Source: Micrasema longulum
Lineage: Eukaryota > Arthropoda > Insecta > Trichoptera > Brachycentridae
DNA length: 64,000 nt
Direction of reading: 5' to 3'
Assembly (NCBI GenBank): GCA_022494885.1
Contig: JAGVSM010001681.1
Location: 1 to 64,000, forward strand
Positions within the stretch are counted from its first letter, which is position 1. The number at the start of each line of letters is the position of its first letter. The translations under genes were made by a program, and so were the position numbers. This document shows positions 45,296 to 56,129 of this stretch, in pieces. A model generated the notes under the pieces. It searched no databases and was not told the DNA's origin. It worked only from the letters and a program-made list of their open reading frames with translations.

Positions 45296-46565
45296 GTCAA
45301 GGAGTTCAGTCAAAAATCACCTGATACCTTTTATCTTCCAATTTTTACAAACAATATAGCACATTTTAACACTATTGCCAGAATTTTAAGACTACGATGT
45401 AACAAAATAGAAAAAAGTTAATGTTGACATTTGTATTGAAAGAGCAAATATTTTTTTTTAAATACAACTGTGTTTCTTAAATCAAATGTTTTATCTTTTA
45501 AAATGAACTTTAGTTTTAATTTATTACTTCTTTTCGTATATGTTTATAGTTTCACTTATCTTTTCTTTTAAAAAAAGTAAGTTTCTCATCTTTAACTCGT
45601 TTTTATTTCTTAGTTTATTTTTATTCTTATCTTTCACGTAATTTTTATTATAACTTAAATTGATTCAATTGAGATACACACTTATTTTTTTATAATTTAT
45701 GAAATATGGTGGAGTTTTATATTTGAGGATATGTATAGAAAATGTAACCAATACTTATTTTTAAATTGTAGGTATTTTATGTATCCTTGTTGAACTTCCA
45801 AATAAAATAAAAAAAAATTAAAAATTACTCAATTTATTTTTCTCAATATAGGCAATAATGCATTTATATGATTTTGTAGGAGTCATGGTCTATTCATCAA
45901 TGACACACACACATGCAATGACTTCATAGAGGATCGACCAATGAAGCAAATCAACGTTTTTATTGAATAGAATACATTATATCTTGTAAGACTATCAGTA
46001 TTGCACATAAAACGTACGTCTACATAAGAGTAATGTCTTGCTGTTTATTCTCGCCATAGAGAAATGAAGAATAAAGGATCTTGGAGTGGAAACGCATGGT
46101 TTGTCCAACAATTGAACCCGTTAACCCAGTCAGCTCAACCCAATCACTCAGTTCCAGCATGTAGTCCAAGGACAGTCACTTCAACGCGTCATCGCCATTA
46201 CTCTCGTGTTCCGTAAAAGTTCTGTATATTTATTCGCCATGTAATAAATACACCTTTAAATTCCAACCTAATTTCTTCTGCTTTCCGCCAAATGTGGCAG
46301 GATGTCCACAACAAGCAAAATCTTTCAGTTTTTATCAATGTAGCAACAATTCACAGAAAGTGTATACTTGTAATGCTGTATTCAATAGACTCCAGGAACT
46401 CTGCATTAGTTATTCCCACGTATCGGATATATTTAGTGTAAGGTATTGTTTTGATTGAACAAACCAATTTAACTTTTTTAAAGATGGTGAATGGTAATTA
46501 AACTTTAAGTATAATTATTAAATGAAACAGTGCGTATATTTAACAACAGTGCTTAAATTAACAGT
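45296..46565. other. Unassigned stretch, possible LTR-like end near 46.2 kb
   Basis: Mostly AT-rich. Near 46200-46320, 'tgtaataaatacacctttaa' followed by 'ttccgccaaatgtggcagga' resembles the end of an LTR plus a leader, but no second LTR or gag/pol is seen. Confidence 0.3.
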
Positions 46566-46570
46566 GCAAT

Positions 46571-46735
46571 ATTTAAAACATTAAGTTTGTGGTCAAACAT
46601 ATCAAATGTGTTAATTAATATTTCTATACAACAACTAACTGACTTTTCTATGTTTATTGGTTTCGAGACGTACCCGTCTCTTCTTCAGGACACTAATTAC
46701 ACTATCTTTCCAATCTTTTTGTTCTTTTTTAGTAT
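46571..46735 (-). repeat. Penelope-like terminal repeat, hammerhead-like core with perfect stem II
   Basis: Minus strand: GUGUC (46689-46693), CUGAAGA (46682-46688), one A, then GAGACG-GGUA-CGUCUC (46665-46680), a perfect 6-bp stem with a four-base loop, then GAAA (46661-46664) and CC. The following ACCGGT palindrome is changed to ACCAAT. The boundary motif 'atatttaaaacattaagttt' lies at 46571. Confidence 0.7.
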
Positions 46736-46854
46736 AGTAGTTACAAATAATATAAAAATACCGTTCTGATAGGACATGAACTATTAGAAACTAACGCCAA
46801 CGTAAGTTAAAAAATAATTTTAAAAAACTACATATTTTTAAATTTACACATATA

Positions 46855-47030
46855 TTTTTTTTGCACCACAACCGGCCAGGAGGCCCAATCACAATTGTGA
46901 ATTACAGCACAGAATACCTAGGCTTGAGATGTATCAAATTTCGTTTTTTGTCTTCTTACCGAGAATCGAACCCGGAACCTTCCGTGCGTGAGTCAAACGT
47001 CTTAACCACTACACCACGAAGGCTGAATTC
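46855..47030 (-). repeat. S2 tRNA-derived SINE
   Basis: Minus strand: head 'ccttcgtggtgtagtggtta' and 'ccgggttcgattctcggtaa', body 'caagcctaggtattctgtgc', ending 'ggttgtggtgcaaaaaaa'. It lies between two Penelope-like termini. The 112-codon plus frame here (46861-47199) is chance. Confidence 0.85.
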
Positions 47031-47114
47031 GTATTTTTTTCTCTGTTTTATGTTTACAAATTTATATTTTAAAATAATTTACATTATTTATAAAAACTTT
47101 TTATTCTTCAATAC

Positions 47115-47400
47115 ATATATAAATGTTAGTAACTATTTGAAAACAAATTTCTACCGACTTTTTAATATCTACCGGTTCCAAGATGTACCGTTGCGCTAAT
47201 TGTTACAAATACGTAGATGTTTCTAATAGCATGTGTACCAGCGCGTTGGTTTTATAGTTTTGTGCAACTACTACGGTGGAAATGTATGATTGGATTGGCA
47301 TGATAGTGTCCTGACGAAGAGTCGGGTATATCTCGAAACCGGTAGACATGGAAAAGTCAGTAAGTGGTGATATAAAAATATGGTTTCAAATTTATTGATA
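47115..47400. repeat. Penelope-like terminal repeat pair, best hammerhead-like core
   Basis: The left half (47145-47190) is a reverse-strand piece with ACCGGT. The right half (plus) has GUGUC (47306-47310), CUGACGA (47311-47317), one A, a short GAG/CUC stem II (47319-47321 with 47332-47334), GAAA (47335-47338), the palindrome ACCGGU (47338-47343), A, and GACAU (47345-47349). GUGUC and GACAU can pair (one G-U) as stem I. The two halves are inverted relative to each other. Confidence 0.75.
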
Positions 47401-47635
47401 TATTTTTTTAAAAGTGTGTGTTTTAAATAGTAATAGTATATTCATTGTAAATCTTTGTTTTTTTAAGTATTTATGCAAAAAACAACTAAAAAACATTATA
47501 AACAATGAAAATTCTGAAATTACTCATGTAAATAACTAAATTGACCCACCAAAATCAGTCAAAATTATTTTTTTAAGGACTTAAATAATTATTTTGGTAA
47601 AAAACCACACATTTTATTTTCACAATAAGGAGACC
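47401..47635. other. No recognised feature
   Basis: AT-rich, nothing recognised. Confidence 0.4.
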
Positions 47636-47639
47636 AAAA

Positions 47640-48000
47640 ATGTTATCTTAAAAGTTAGAGCATTTAATTATACGGCAAAGCTTTTTGAAAATGTACGAAA
47701 AAATATTTTAATAAAAACGAACTACTTTAAACGAACAACTTTGAACAATGACTAGTTCATATGAATTTACCAATTATAAGAGAGTTGTGGAAGATTCCGG
47801 CTTACTTACAGTCAACGGACCAATCGGCAAAACTGACCGAAAAAAAGCTTGAGACGTTACACGCCAAAAATTTTCAGAAATGCAAAACTTTAAAAAATCA
47901 TGGCGCTGATAGTACGATACATAAAAAGTGAAAAAAATATTGCCTCGTGAAATAGTCAATCGTAACAAAAAATCAGTAATGACAAATAAAAAAAACACTG
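47640..48000 (+). repeat. Rep-B, diverged copy
   Basis: 'aaaagttagagcatttaatt' and 'acggcaaagctttttgaaaa' match 55240-55280. 'attccggcttacttacag' and 'gcatttaaaa'-type blocks follow as in Rep-B. Confidence 0.55.
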
Positions 48001-48535
48001 AACAATCTCATTGTTCCTAACAATAGGTCATAAAATGTTCACTACGACTACCATTATAAAGCTTCACCGCAAAACCTTTTAAAAAGGCCTTTAGAGCTAA
48101 ATTATTATTAGTTTTCGGACTATTACAAAAGAAAACCACTATTTGCTCTGATGAATAAAACGGTTAAGGGCCTTTGTTAAAATGAAGATTACCTGTCGTT
48201 ATATTTTTTTGTGTTAATAATACTTATAAGCAGATTTCCTGAAATTAACCAGTTTAAAATTGAATGAAAGTGAATTTAATACAAAAAAAAACCAACATCA
48301 AAGCAACAATATTTAGAATTTATTAAAAATAATGGCATAGAAAATTCAATAAATTTACTAAATTCACGTATTTATTATACTTAATGAATGTTAAAACATT
48401 AGCAGAATCATTGCACAGGTATAAACACCTAGATATGGGTCTGGTCACAAGCACAATCCTTCTAGAATTCTATAGAAAAAAAAATAAAAAAAAATAAGGA
48501 AACTTTTCAAAAATAATGGCCATTTGTTTTGAATT
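48001..48535. other. Unassigned AT-rich stretch
   Basis: Nothing recognised. Confidence 0.4.
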
Positions 48536-48539
48536 AATA

Positions 48540-48675
48540 TATAAAGGAAGGATTCCCGCCAGTTGCAAGAAAAAATCAAAGAAAAATTTTTTTTTCAATT
48601 GGTCTGGGTGTTTCATAAACTCCTTCCGTATACTTTCCTCTCCGCATGCTGATAAGTCTCTAAATATGGGTTAAC
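48540..48675 (+). repeat. S3 SINE, headless copy
   Basis: 'attcccgccagttgcaagaa' to 'catgctgataagtctctaaa' matches the body of 45065-45220 on the plus strand. Confidence 0.75.
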
Positions 48676-48910
48676 TGAATGCATGTTATTCTTTTTATAA
48701 AAAAAACTAGACTCTCTGATATTTTCTATATTCCTAAAATTAAAACTTATCATCGGAAACATTCTACGATCCTTCGTATATTAAAGCTCTGAAAATCGCT
48801 GATTTAAAGATATAAATTTCTGCAAAAAAACTGCCTTTGCAGTTTCGCAGAAATTCAAGTGTATGTATATAATAAATAAAAATAACATTGATAGTTGTCT
48901 AAGATTTGAT
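48676..48910. other. No recognised feature
   Basis: Nothing recognised. Confidence 0.4.
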
Positions 48911-48912
48911 TG

Positions 48913-49183
48913 AGTGTCTGACTCGTGGTGTAATGATCAGCGCGTTTGCCTACCATGTGAGAAATCTCGAGTTCAATTCATTTAATTCCCGACATGGTTG
49001 ATATGAAATATTTATTCAAAAGGGTGTTTTCACAGCAGAAAATTTCATAGTCTCTGGACTGGTTCCTGAAGTGTCAAACTGATCATATTACCTTCATGTT
49101 ACAAAACAGATCAAGATACGCTGTGATTGGTGTACCAATGCAGTGTCCTATGCACCATTAGGTATAGAAAGGGAATGATGATG
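48913..49183 (+). repeat. S1 SINE, full length
   Basis: Head from 'gtctgactcgtggtgtaatg' (48915). The B-box is changed by a short duplication ('gttcaattcatttaattccc'). Body and a (GAT) tail at about 49176. Confidence 0.9.
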
Positions 49184-49189
49184 AAGGTT

Positions 49190-49252
49190 AGAAATGCAAT
49201 TCTGGTCTACAAACGTTTGGACAAACTCAAAATATTGTTAGCTTCAAGAAGT
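49190..49252. repeat. Rep-A leader fragment
   Basis: 'ctggtctacaaacgtttgga' then 'caaactcaaaatattgtt', the minus leader. It directly follows the SINE tail, so the SINE probably inserted in a Rep-A. Confidence 0.6.
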
Positions 49253-49535
49253 GGTACCTTTTTCTTTATATTGTATTTCTTGGATTGTATGTTATTTATT
49301 TGTTTGCCTTAGTAAAATATAATTTATATGTTAAACCCTTAAGGGCGATAAAGTTATGAAATATTTAAAATAAAGTAATTTAACTCTAAAATTTGATTTG
49401 CGAATTTCTAAGATACTCAGTAATATAAGGACGACGTTCTACCTGTTATGGCATGTCAGAAATAAGAATATTTATCTTTTATTGTAAAGGACGTAATGAA
49501 ATAAATCAAGAAGCTGCGAGGGAAGCATAAAAGCG
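49253..49535. other. No recognised feature
   Basis: Nothing recognised. Confidence 0.4.
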
Positions 49536-49539
49536 GTAT

Positions 49540-49730
49540 TTCATGAGGCCTTTTGCTGGACTCGTTCGTCTTTAAAGTCGTATGCGACTAACGTCAGTTG
49601 ACGTGTGACAGCATTGTTGAACAACCTATGACCCGACTGAAGTCGATCTAAAATCTGTCGAATTTATCACGAGTGCCCCAAAGCTCTTGACTTGATAATC
49701 GAATGCGATGATTGTTAATCCTTCAGCCAT
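49540..49730. repeat. Rep-D copy 2
   Basis: 'ctcgttcgtctttaaagtcg', 'gtgacagcattgttg' and 'cacgagtgccccaaag' match 36840-36950. Confidence 0.55.
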
Positions 49731-49994
49731 AAAATATTATTTGTGTAAAATACTCACCATTTGAATTGTTAATTGATTGTATTTAAAGTAATGCAATTTA
49801 AAATAAACAATGTTATTTATTATTAATGTATCGAGAAATATGCAACAATTGTAATTATACCGTCCTTATTTCTTATCAGTTCTTAAATGGAATTTTAAAA
49901 GAAATGCTTATGATCTCAAAATAATTTGATCGTTCCTCGATGTCGAAATGCTTGTATTTGAAATACGTATAAAACAATAATTTGATTTAAAAAT
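49731..49994. other. AT-rich spacer
   Basis: Nothing recognised. Confidence 0.4.
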
Positions 49995-49996
49995 AA

Positions 49997-50112
49997 TTTG
50001 GTGATCTCTGTGGTGAACTAACTATAATCTTTTACCAATGTACGGAAGGTTTTGGTTTCAATTCGCAACGAGAACAAAAACTACATGTTGTGGTGCAAAA
50101 TAAATCTATACA
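49997..50112 (+). repeat. S2-like SINE, degenerate
   Basis: 'atctctgtggtgaactaact', 'tacggaaggttttggtttca' (B-box worn) and 'tgttgtggtgcaaaataaat', the S2 ending. Confidence 0.6.
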
Positions 50113-50585
50113 TAATAAAATAAAAATACAAAACCCATCAAATAAATATTATGTACTTCATATATGTAGATGTGTTTTCATCAGCGTGATCAATAGAAAC
50201 ACCATGAAATCCTCCAAAAAGAGTTTAATATCCTGAAGACTCAAGACTTTGCACAGTGATGTTGAACATATCTTCGTGCCAATCAATTAAAAAAAGTTTG
50301 AAGTAGTCACAGGTTGTGTACATATTCTACCACTATCTCATCCGAATACTTACAAAAATTTTAGTAAAGAAGTTGAACTATTGAAATATTCCTAAATTTC
50401 TTACAATTGGTGATTACAATAATCTAAATATCAAATGAGATACGACTGATACTGAATTTACAGATATTATTAATTATAATAATAACATATGCTGAAAGAG
50501 ATATAATTGTTTTTTATTGCTTAGTTCTTGGCATGAACACTTGACAAACTTACTACTATGCTCTATTTTTTATAAATTTATTGAT
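50113..50585. other. No recognised feature
   Basis: AT-rich, nothing recognised. Confidence 0.4.
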
Positions 50586-50589
50586 ATCA

Positions 50590-51062
50590 TTCTAACTTTG
50601 CTAAAATTCCACTCGTCCATGCGCTTTGTAGCTGCACGATGATTGGTTATCTAGCTTTCATATACCAACTTAAAAATACCTAAATTTTATAAATGGGGTC
50701 TAGAATTAGAATCGTCTATGCGCTTAGTATCTGCAAGACGTGTTGTAATCTTACTCCTTTTTATTATTCATATTATTATTTTTTTTTTTTTTAATATCAT
50801 TAATACACTAAATTTATTTGTCAATTTTTAAAATGTGTAAATGGGAGCTAAATTTCTAACTGTCTATGCGCTCTGTAGCTGCAAGACGTCCTGTAATCTA
50901 GCTCCCATCTGTTATAATTTTTTATTGATCTTAATTGAAAACGAGGAACTAGAATCCCAACCGTCCATGCGCTCTGTAGCTGCAAGACGTACTGGGATAT
51001 TTATTTATTGTACAGCGCCCTTGAGGTGATTTTCACAAAAATGGCGCTATATAAATTATCCA
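50590..51062 (+). repeat. CR1-type LINE 3' UTR with four structured modules
   Basis: Four copies of the 'gtagctgcaagacgt' module start at about 50628, 50727, 50875 and 50976. The third is bracketed by exact inverted repeats GGGAGCTA (50843-50850) and TAGCTCCC (50899-50906), so it can form a hairpin. The 3' end is 'gattttcacaaaaatggcgc' then 'tatataaatt'. The 62-codon frame at 50841-51029 is chance. Confidence 0.75.
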
Positions 51063-51722
51063 ACTATATATAATTGTCATGTCTCAATATCTAGGCTTAA
51101 AGCAATTACAATATGTAGAAAAAAAATAGTCGTTCCTTTGATTTAGCATTTAGTAACAATACATCTACATATGTGTATGTGTAAAGCAAACTATCTGATT
51201 ATTTGTGATTCTCTTTCAAAGGCTAGTTTGTTATTTTTTTAAGGTTATCATTTAAAAAACATTTTTGGTACATTTTATGATATTTTACATACATAAATTG
51301 ATACACATGTTCCAATGACTAAAAGTAAAACGTCTTCATTTCTTATATGTTTTAGTTTAGATTAATCAAACAAAATGTTGAGAGATCGGTCTGATTATAG
51401 CATTTTTCAAAAGTATAAATATGAATGTAAATAAGTTTCTCTCAGTTGCTATACTAAATAATATATTAACAGTATTAAAAATTTAGTAAGAAGCAATCTT
51501 CAAAAAATATTTAATTTTTCTAAATCTCTTAAACACGACAATACTTTTCTACCACGTGTTACGCATCATTATTAAAAAAACTGTAAGCAATTAAAAAGAT
51601 ACAATCAATCCTTTAAATTAATGGTGGAAGTTTCTGTTTATGAATTGCAAGTTTTAGGCGTCATCTTCAATTAACAGTTATCTGATCACATTAATTGCAT
51701 GTAAAATATGATCGAAACATGA
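51063..51722. other. Unassigned AT-rich stretch
   Basis: Nothing recognised. Confidence 0.4.
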
Positions 51723-51724
51723 TG

Positions 51725-51790
51725 CGTTAAATTTTCAATTGCATTGTCTTATGCACTTTGGGTGCGAAAATGGGGACGATGATGCCTTGG
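51725..51790 (+). repeat. S1 SINE tail fragment
   Basis: 'ttgtcttatgcactttgggt' and 'gcgaaaatggggacgatgat'. Confidence 0.6.
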
Positions 51791-51844
51791 TGTTGCTCAT
51801 TTTTTCATTAGTATTTGTGATTAAACTGTCAATTTTTTTTTAAG

Positions 51845-51950
51845 ATTAACAATTTGACAATGCAATCGAGATGACCTCTCGACTGTTGTCGAGTGGGCGA
51901 CAAAATGTCACGTATTTCTAGCATAAGGTCCCTAAGAATGAAAATTCATT
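51845..51950. repeat. Rep-C copy 2
   Basis: 'atcgagatgacctctcgact', 'aaatgtcacgtatttctagc' and 'aaggtccctaag'. It contains the palindrome CTCGACTGTTGTCGAG, less exact in copy 1. Confidence 0.6.
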
Positions 51951-52074
51951 TCGAACATGTATTTTATATGTAAATGTTCATTTTTGGTCGTAATCCTAGA
52001 CTCCATCCTCGTTGATTCAAATGTAAATTTGATTTACTTACAATCACTGTTAATTTCTACCGAATTTCGTTGAT

Positions 52075-52145
52075 CAATTTGCATAAATCGGCATCTACTT
52101 CTGAAGAAAGGGAAATTACTTGAAACCAAAATGGCAGAAAGACAA
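52075..52145 (+). repeat. Possible Penelope-like core remnant
   Basis: 'ttctgaagaaagggaaatta' then 'cttgaaaccaaaatggc' has CUGAAGA, an AAG/CUU pair and GAAA in order. No palindrome or flanks support it. Confidence 0.35.
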
Positions 52146-52399
52146 GGTTGATACATCATGTCATGTTGGATGTTGATTCGATTGAGAAATGGTTATAAAC
52201 TGTAAAATAATTATTTCATTATAAACGTTCAGAAATTATTCTCTAGTTGAATAGCTAATATAAGACATGTTTCACATTGTAGAAAATTTTCCCCTCGGCA
52301 CGGGACACCCCAGTGTATATTATTATATATAAAAAAAGAATACAAACAATGTAAAAGTATAAATAAATAAATAACTTATTTTTTTATTTATATTCCTAC

Positions 52400-52562
52400 A
52401 GAGATGAGGTAGAATTTTTTCGAATTCAAGGTTCAGGTTTATGGATATTCGAGCGTTTACAGGGCTTATGACCTGTCATTGGCTGGGTTAAGTGGCCACT
52501 TTATGTAGGTACTACAACATTCCCCATTACGCTTATTTAGCGAATATCCACACCAGGTAACA
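52400..52562 (+). repeat. Rep-A core
   Basis: 'gtttacagggcttatgacct', 'ggttaagtggccactttatg' and 'acattccccattacgctta'. Confidence 0.75.
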
Positions 52563-52880
52563 TTTTTGGTTTTTGTTTATATGCTACAAATCAAGAACCC
52601 ATCCACAAGCGAGTTGGAAGCGCCATCTACGCATTGATATTGAAGTTAAGTATTTAATTAGCAGATTACTTTATTTTATGAAGTTAAGACTCATCAGCCG
52701 AGTTAAATTAAGTACTAGTAAACGCCTGCAGATGACTCTGCAATTTATTTTTACTTATATTTTTACCAGATTTTTAGCTATTTGCAGATTTTTTTGCAAA
52801 AATAACTTATTGTATCGTTAAAGATATCAATATCCGCATTAATTTCTATATTATTAGGTATACAATCTCAACATACGGGA
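52563..52880. other. Unassigned stretch
   Basis: An 82-codon frame (52573-52821) without motif. Confidence 0.35.
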
Positions 52881-52884
52881 TAAT

Positions 52885-53620
52885 GCATTAAAATACGCCG
52901 TATTATTATATTATCGAAGCTTCTAGAGAGATTGGTCTGGAAATGAATAAAGACAAAACCAAGATTTTGAGTCCAATACCTAGTAACATATGTACCGGAA
53001 GTAAAACTATTGGTGCTGTTGACGAGTACATTTACCTTAAGCACAAAATCAAATTGGGTAAATTTAATCAAACTGTTGAACTGCCTATACAAATCAGGTT
53101 AAGTTGGGCTGCGTTTGGAAATCTGAAACATGTTTTCAGAAATAAGGAAATTCCAAATAATCTGAAGGCCAAAGTCTTCAATTTTTGTGTTCAGCCGGTG
53201 GCAACGTACGGTTTTGAAACCATGTCACTCACTGCTAGAAGTGTTCACAAGTGCACTCAGCGATCTATGGAAAGACAAATGTTGGGCGTCTCCTTCAGAG
53301 ACCGAATAAGGAATGAGGAGATAAGACGCTGTACAAAGGTGATCGATATAGCAGAAAAAGTGGAAAAACAAAAATTGGAGTGAGCGGGTCATGTGGCGAG
53401 ACAAGAAGTCGATAGGTGGACCCTCAGAATACTAAACTGGAGACCATACGAAAGTTAAAAGAAAGTAGGGAGACCACAGAGGAGATGGACTGACGACGTC
53501 GTCGAGCTCGTGGTCCATGGATGGAAACAGAGTGTCCAGGACAGAAAAATAAAAAAAAAATTGGATGAGGCCTATATCTAGCAGTGGAGAGAAACGGGCT
53601 CATAAGAAGAATATTATTAT
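52885..53620 (+). pseudogene. RTE-like LINE ORF2 C-terminus, three in-frame stops
   Basis: Plus strand. After EASREIGLEMNKDKTKIL (the motif following the RT catalytic box), one frame runs from 52943 to a final stop at 53603-53605, with in-frame stops at 53381, 53456 and 53579. The first replaces the Trp of the usual WAGHVAR. Landmarks: GAVDEYIYLKHKIKLGKFNQ, RLSWAAFGNLKHVFRNKEIP, FCVQPVATYGFETMSL, SMERQMLGVSFRDRIRNEEI, VGRPQRRWTDDVVEL and KKLDEAYI.QWRETGS. This matches RTE-class LINEs of insects and other animals. It ends in (ATT)n. 5'-truncated just after the palm. Confidence 0.9.
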
Positions 53621-53767
53621 TGAACGTTCAATTTAATTAATGTGAGTAATGCAATGTGGTGACCACACAACAGATCCTAATCCCAAATTACTACGAACTA
53701 AATAATTGTTTAGACAAATTATCGATAAAAACAGATTTAAAAGGTTTACATATTATGAATATAAATT

Positions 53768-53830
53768 GAACGTAGTTATACATAAAGCAGCCAGACATAG
53801 AAAAGTGAAACTGAGATAATAGCTATTTTG
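53768..53830. repeat. Rep-F copy 2
   Basis: 'agacatagaaaagtgaaact', nearly identical to 18718-18780. Confidence 0.6.
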
Positions 53831-55200
53831 TGAAAAGAGTGAATCATAAAATCTACACAAGAGTTTGAATGTTTTTGACTTTAACAAACGATAAAAAATG
53901 AATACATTCGTTTTTTTTTATATACTACAAACAAGAATCTTACTGTGTATTTGACCAGTTTAAAAGATGTTTAAAAGACAATAAGATTTTTCTAGTTTTG
54001 TGGGTGTTTTCTGCAAATTGAGAAATGCCGTTATTGTGATCGACACCCTTTTCCGGATGTGATTAATACAGTTTTTTTATAAAAAAACGGTCTGGCTGTT
54101 TTTAGCAGAACATAAATTTTGACTTTACTGCACCCGATAACATAAATATCTCATTTTTCCGAAATTGTAGACTGACTGCTTTCTGTATAATTTCGTACAA
54201 TTGGAGCATTTTAAAGAATCAAACCCTCCAGCGAGATGTGACTCACTGTGATCCTACTGACAGTTTGAACCCCTAAATTCTAAGCCATCTTAAATCCTCT
54301 TAATCATGTAAAATTATTGTTAATGCAGAAACAAATAAATGAGTAAATTCAGAATAAAAACAGAGCTTCTAAGCACTGTTATTATTAATAATCACCTTGA
54401 TTAATTATTACTAAAAATGAATTATTACAAATCACACAAAATAAATTATTTCAAACAAAATAGCAGCAACAAAAGTCTCGAGTCCCATTTACCTGGCTTT
54501 ATATGAAGAAATAATGTCGACAGTAACATTTAATGTCCAACTTCATACTAAAACCCTTCCAAAAGGTAGAACTACCAAGTTAATTTCCGTATTTTTGTTT
54601 GTTTTTTTCAGAAATATACTCCTCATTATTCCGAAGAAATGATGAACATTCTCTAGACGTATACAGCAAGGAAAGAAACATTCCGCATTTTAATTTACAT
54701 TTTAAAATGGTAAAAGTAACGAAGACTTTAGTGAGTTTCTTCAAACGGGAGCATTCTTTTCGTAATAAGGTCTGTTATGGGTTCATTTCCCTGGCTAGGC
54801 AACAGTGTTTACGATGGAAGCGAGATAAATTAAGGGTTCTTTTTGTAACCATCTTCGTAAAATTAACCACTGTATTAAACGACTCCACCTTTGTCTTGAG
54901 ATGATTAATTTTTCTACGCCCTTACACGCGAAAGTTCGTTATGCATGGCCATAATAATGGTTTATTTCATAATGCTTTTAACTTGAGCGTTAATTTGTGT
55001 TTCTTAACAGATATGTATCGCTCATTATTTCTTGGTATATCTTGGTATATAAATATACTGTTTCATGCGAAATTTTTAAAGTTTCCACTTTTTTATTACT
55101 GTCATTTATGATATTTATTCAAATTAGTTTAAGAGTCCCTTTCTCTAAAAAAGTTGTTTAAATATTTTGTAGTGTAAAACACAAATAAGGAAGATCAGTG
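53831..55200. other. Unassigned stretch
   Basis: A 101-codon plus frame (54599-54904) shows no motif that I know. Confidence 0.35.
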
Positions 55201-55204
55201 CTAT

Positions 55205-55525
55205 GGGAAATAGGATATAAAAAACATTTCCTAACACGCAATAAAAATTAGAGCATTTCATTGTACGACAAAGTTTCTCGAAAAATTATGAAAAAAATAG
55301 GTTAAATGACGTCACAAGTTCTTTTAAATCAACCAATATTAGAGTGTCGTGATAAATTTCCGGTTTCCGGGTAGTCAACTCATCGAATAGAACTAGTGAC
55401 GTCACGCGAGGAGTTATTAAAAAAATAAAACATTTTAAAATTCGTAGCAACGATAATAGGATACCTGGAAAAATGTTAAAATAGCTATTCGTTTGATAAT
55501 CCAATAACAAATATGTATTTATTTT
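55205..55525 (+). repeat. Rep-B copy
   Basis: 'attagagcatttcattgtac', 'aaatcaaccaatattagagt', 'aaatttccggtttccgggta' and 'aataacaaatatgtattt' follow the order of the 23 kb units. Confidence 0.7.
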
Positions 55526-56125
55526 TTAAACCACTAAACTTCCTCATTGGCTAAAATCTGTTGTCGAATTCAGATAAATTAGAACAGTCCTATTTTCTAA
55601 CAAATATTTTAACCAATTTGCGCACATCACACGCCTGTGATACTGTTAACTGTTAACTAGAACTGTCAACCCGTATTTGTTGTTGCTTGTGTCACTTTGT
55701 ATATCGATCTTTTTTATTTCACTGCACTCGTTTACTTCATGCTTACCCTTTATTCATAAAAATACTAATTTTTATAAGGTTTACTATAAAATTATACAAA
55801 CTGCCAATTATCTATCATGGCCGTAAATCTACGCTCTGCGTATGCTTATGCGCATTTTTTTTTTTACCAAAATAAAAAAAATTGGTTGGCTGGAAGATAT
55901 GGCTATTAGTAATAAGTCCGCCAAATATTTTTGAACTTAAAGAGTTAAATAAAAATAAAAATCAATAAAAATGCCCCAGGATTTGGCACAACAATTATTG
56001 TACTAGAACGTCACAAGATCCACAAGTATTACCATTTTCGTACCCATGCAATACGAGCTTTACAATTATGTATGTAAAATTTTTATTTACTTAATTTATT
56101 TGTTTCTAATAAACTTACATTTAAC
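55526..56125. other. No recognised feature
   Basis: AT-rich. Nothing recognised. Confidence 0.4.
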
Positions 56126-56129
56126 ATTA

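Noticed and set aside
46950..47027. A tRNA gene on the minus strand
   Set aside because: It is the head of the S2 SINE, and the same head recurs at 26.5 and 59.4 kb in degraded forms.
50590..51062. CRISPR-like array (repeated 15-mers at about 100-150 bp)
   Set aside because: Spacing is irregular, the units are imperfect and the same order recurs in LINE 3' UTRs; the DNA is eukaryotic.
52075..52145. A functional hammerhead
   Set aside because: CUGAAGA and GAAA are present, but the stem is three weak pairs and the base required before the cleavage position is missing.
54599..54904. 101-codon plus-strand frame
   Set aside because: No motif, and the length is possible by chance in 64 kb.
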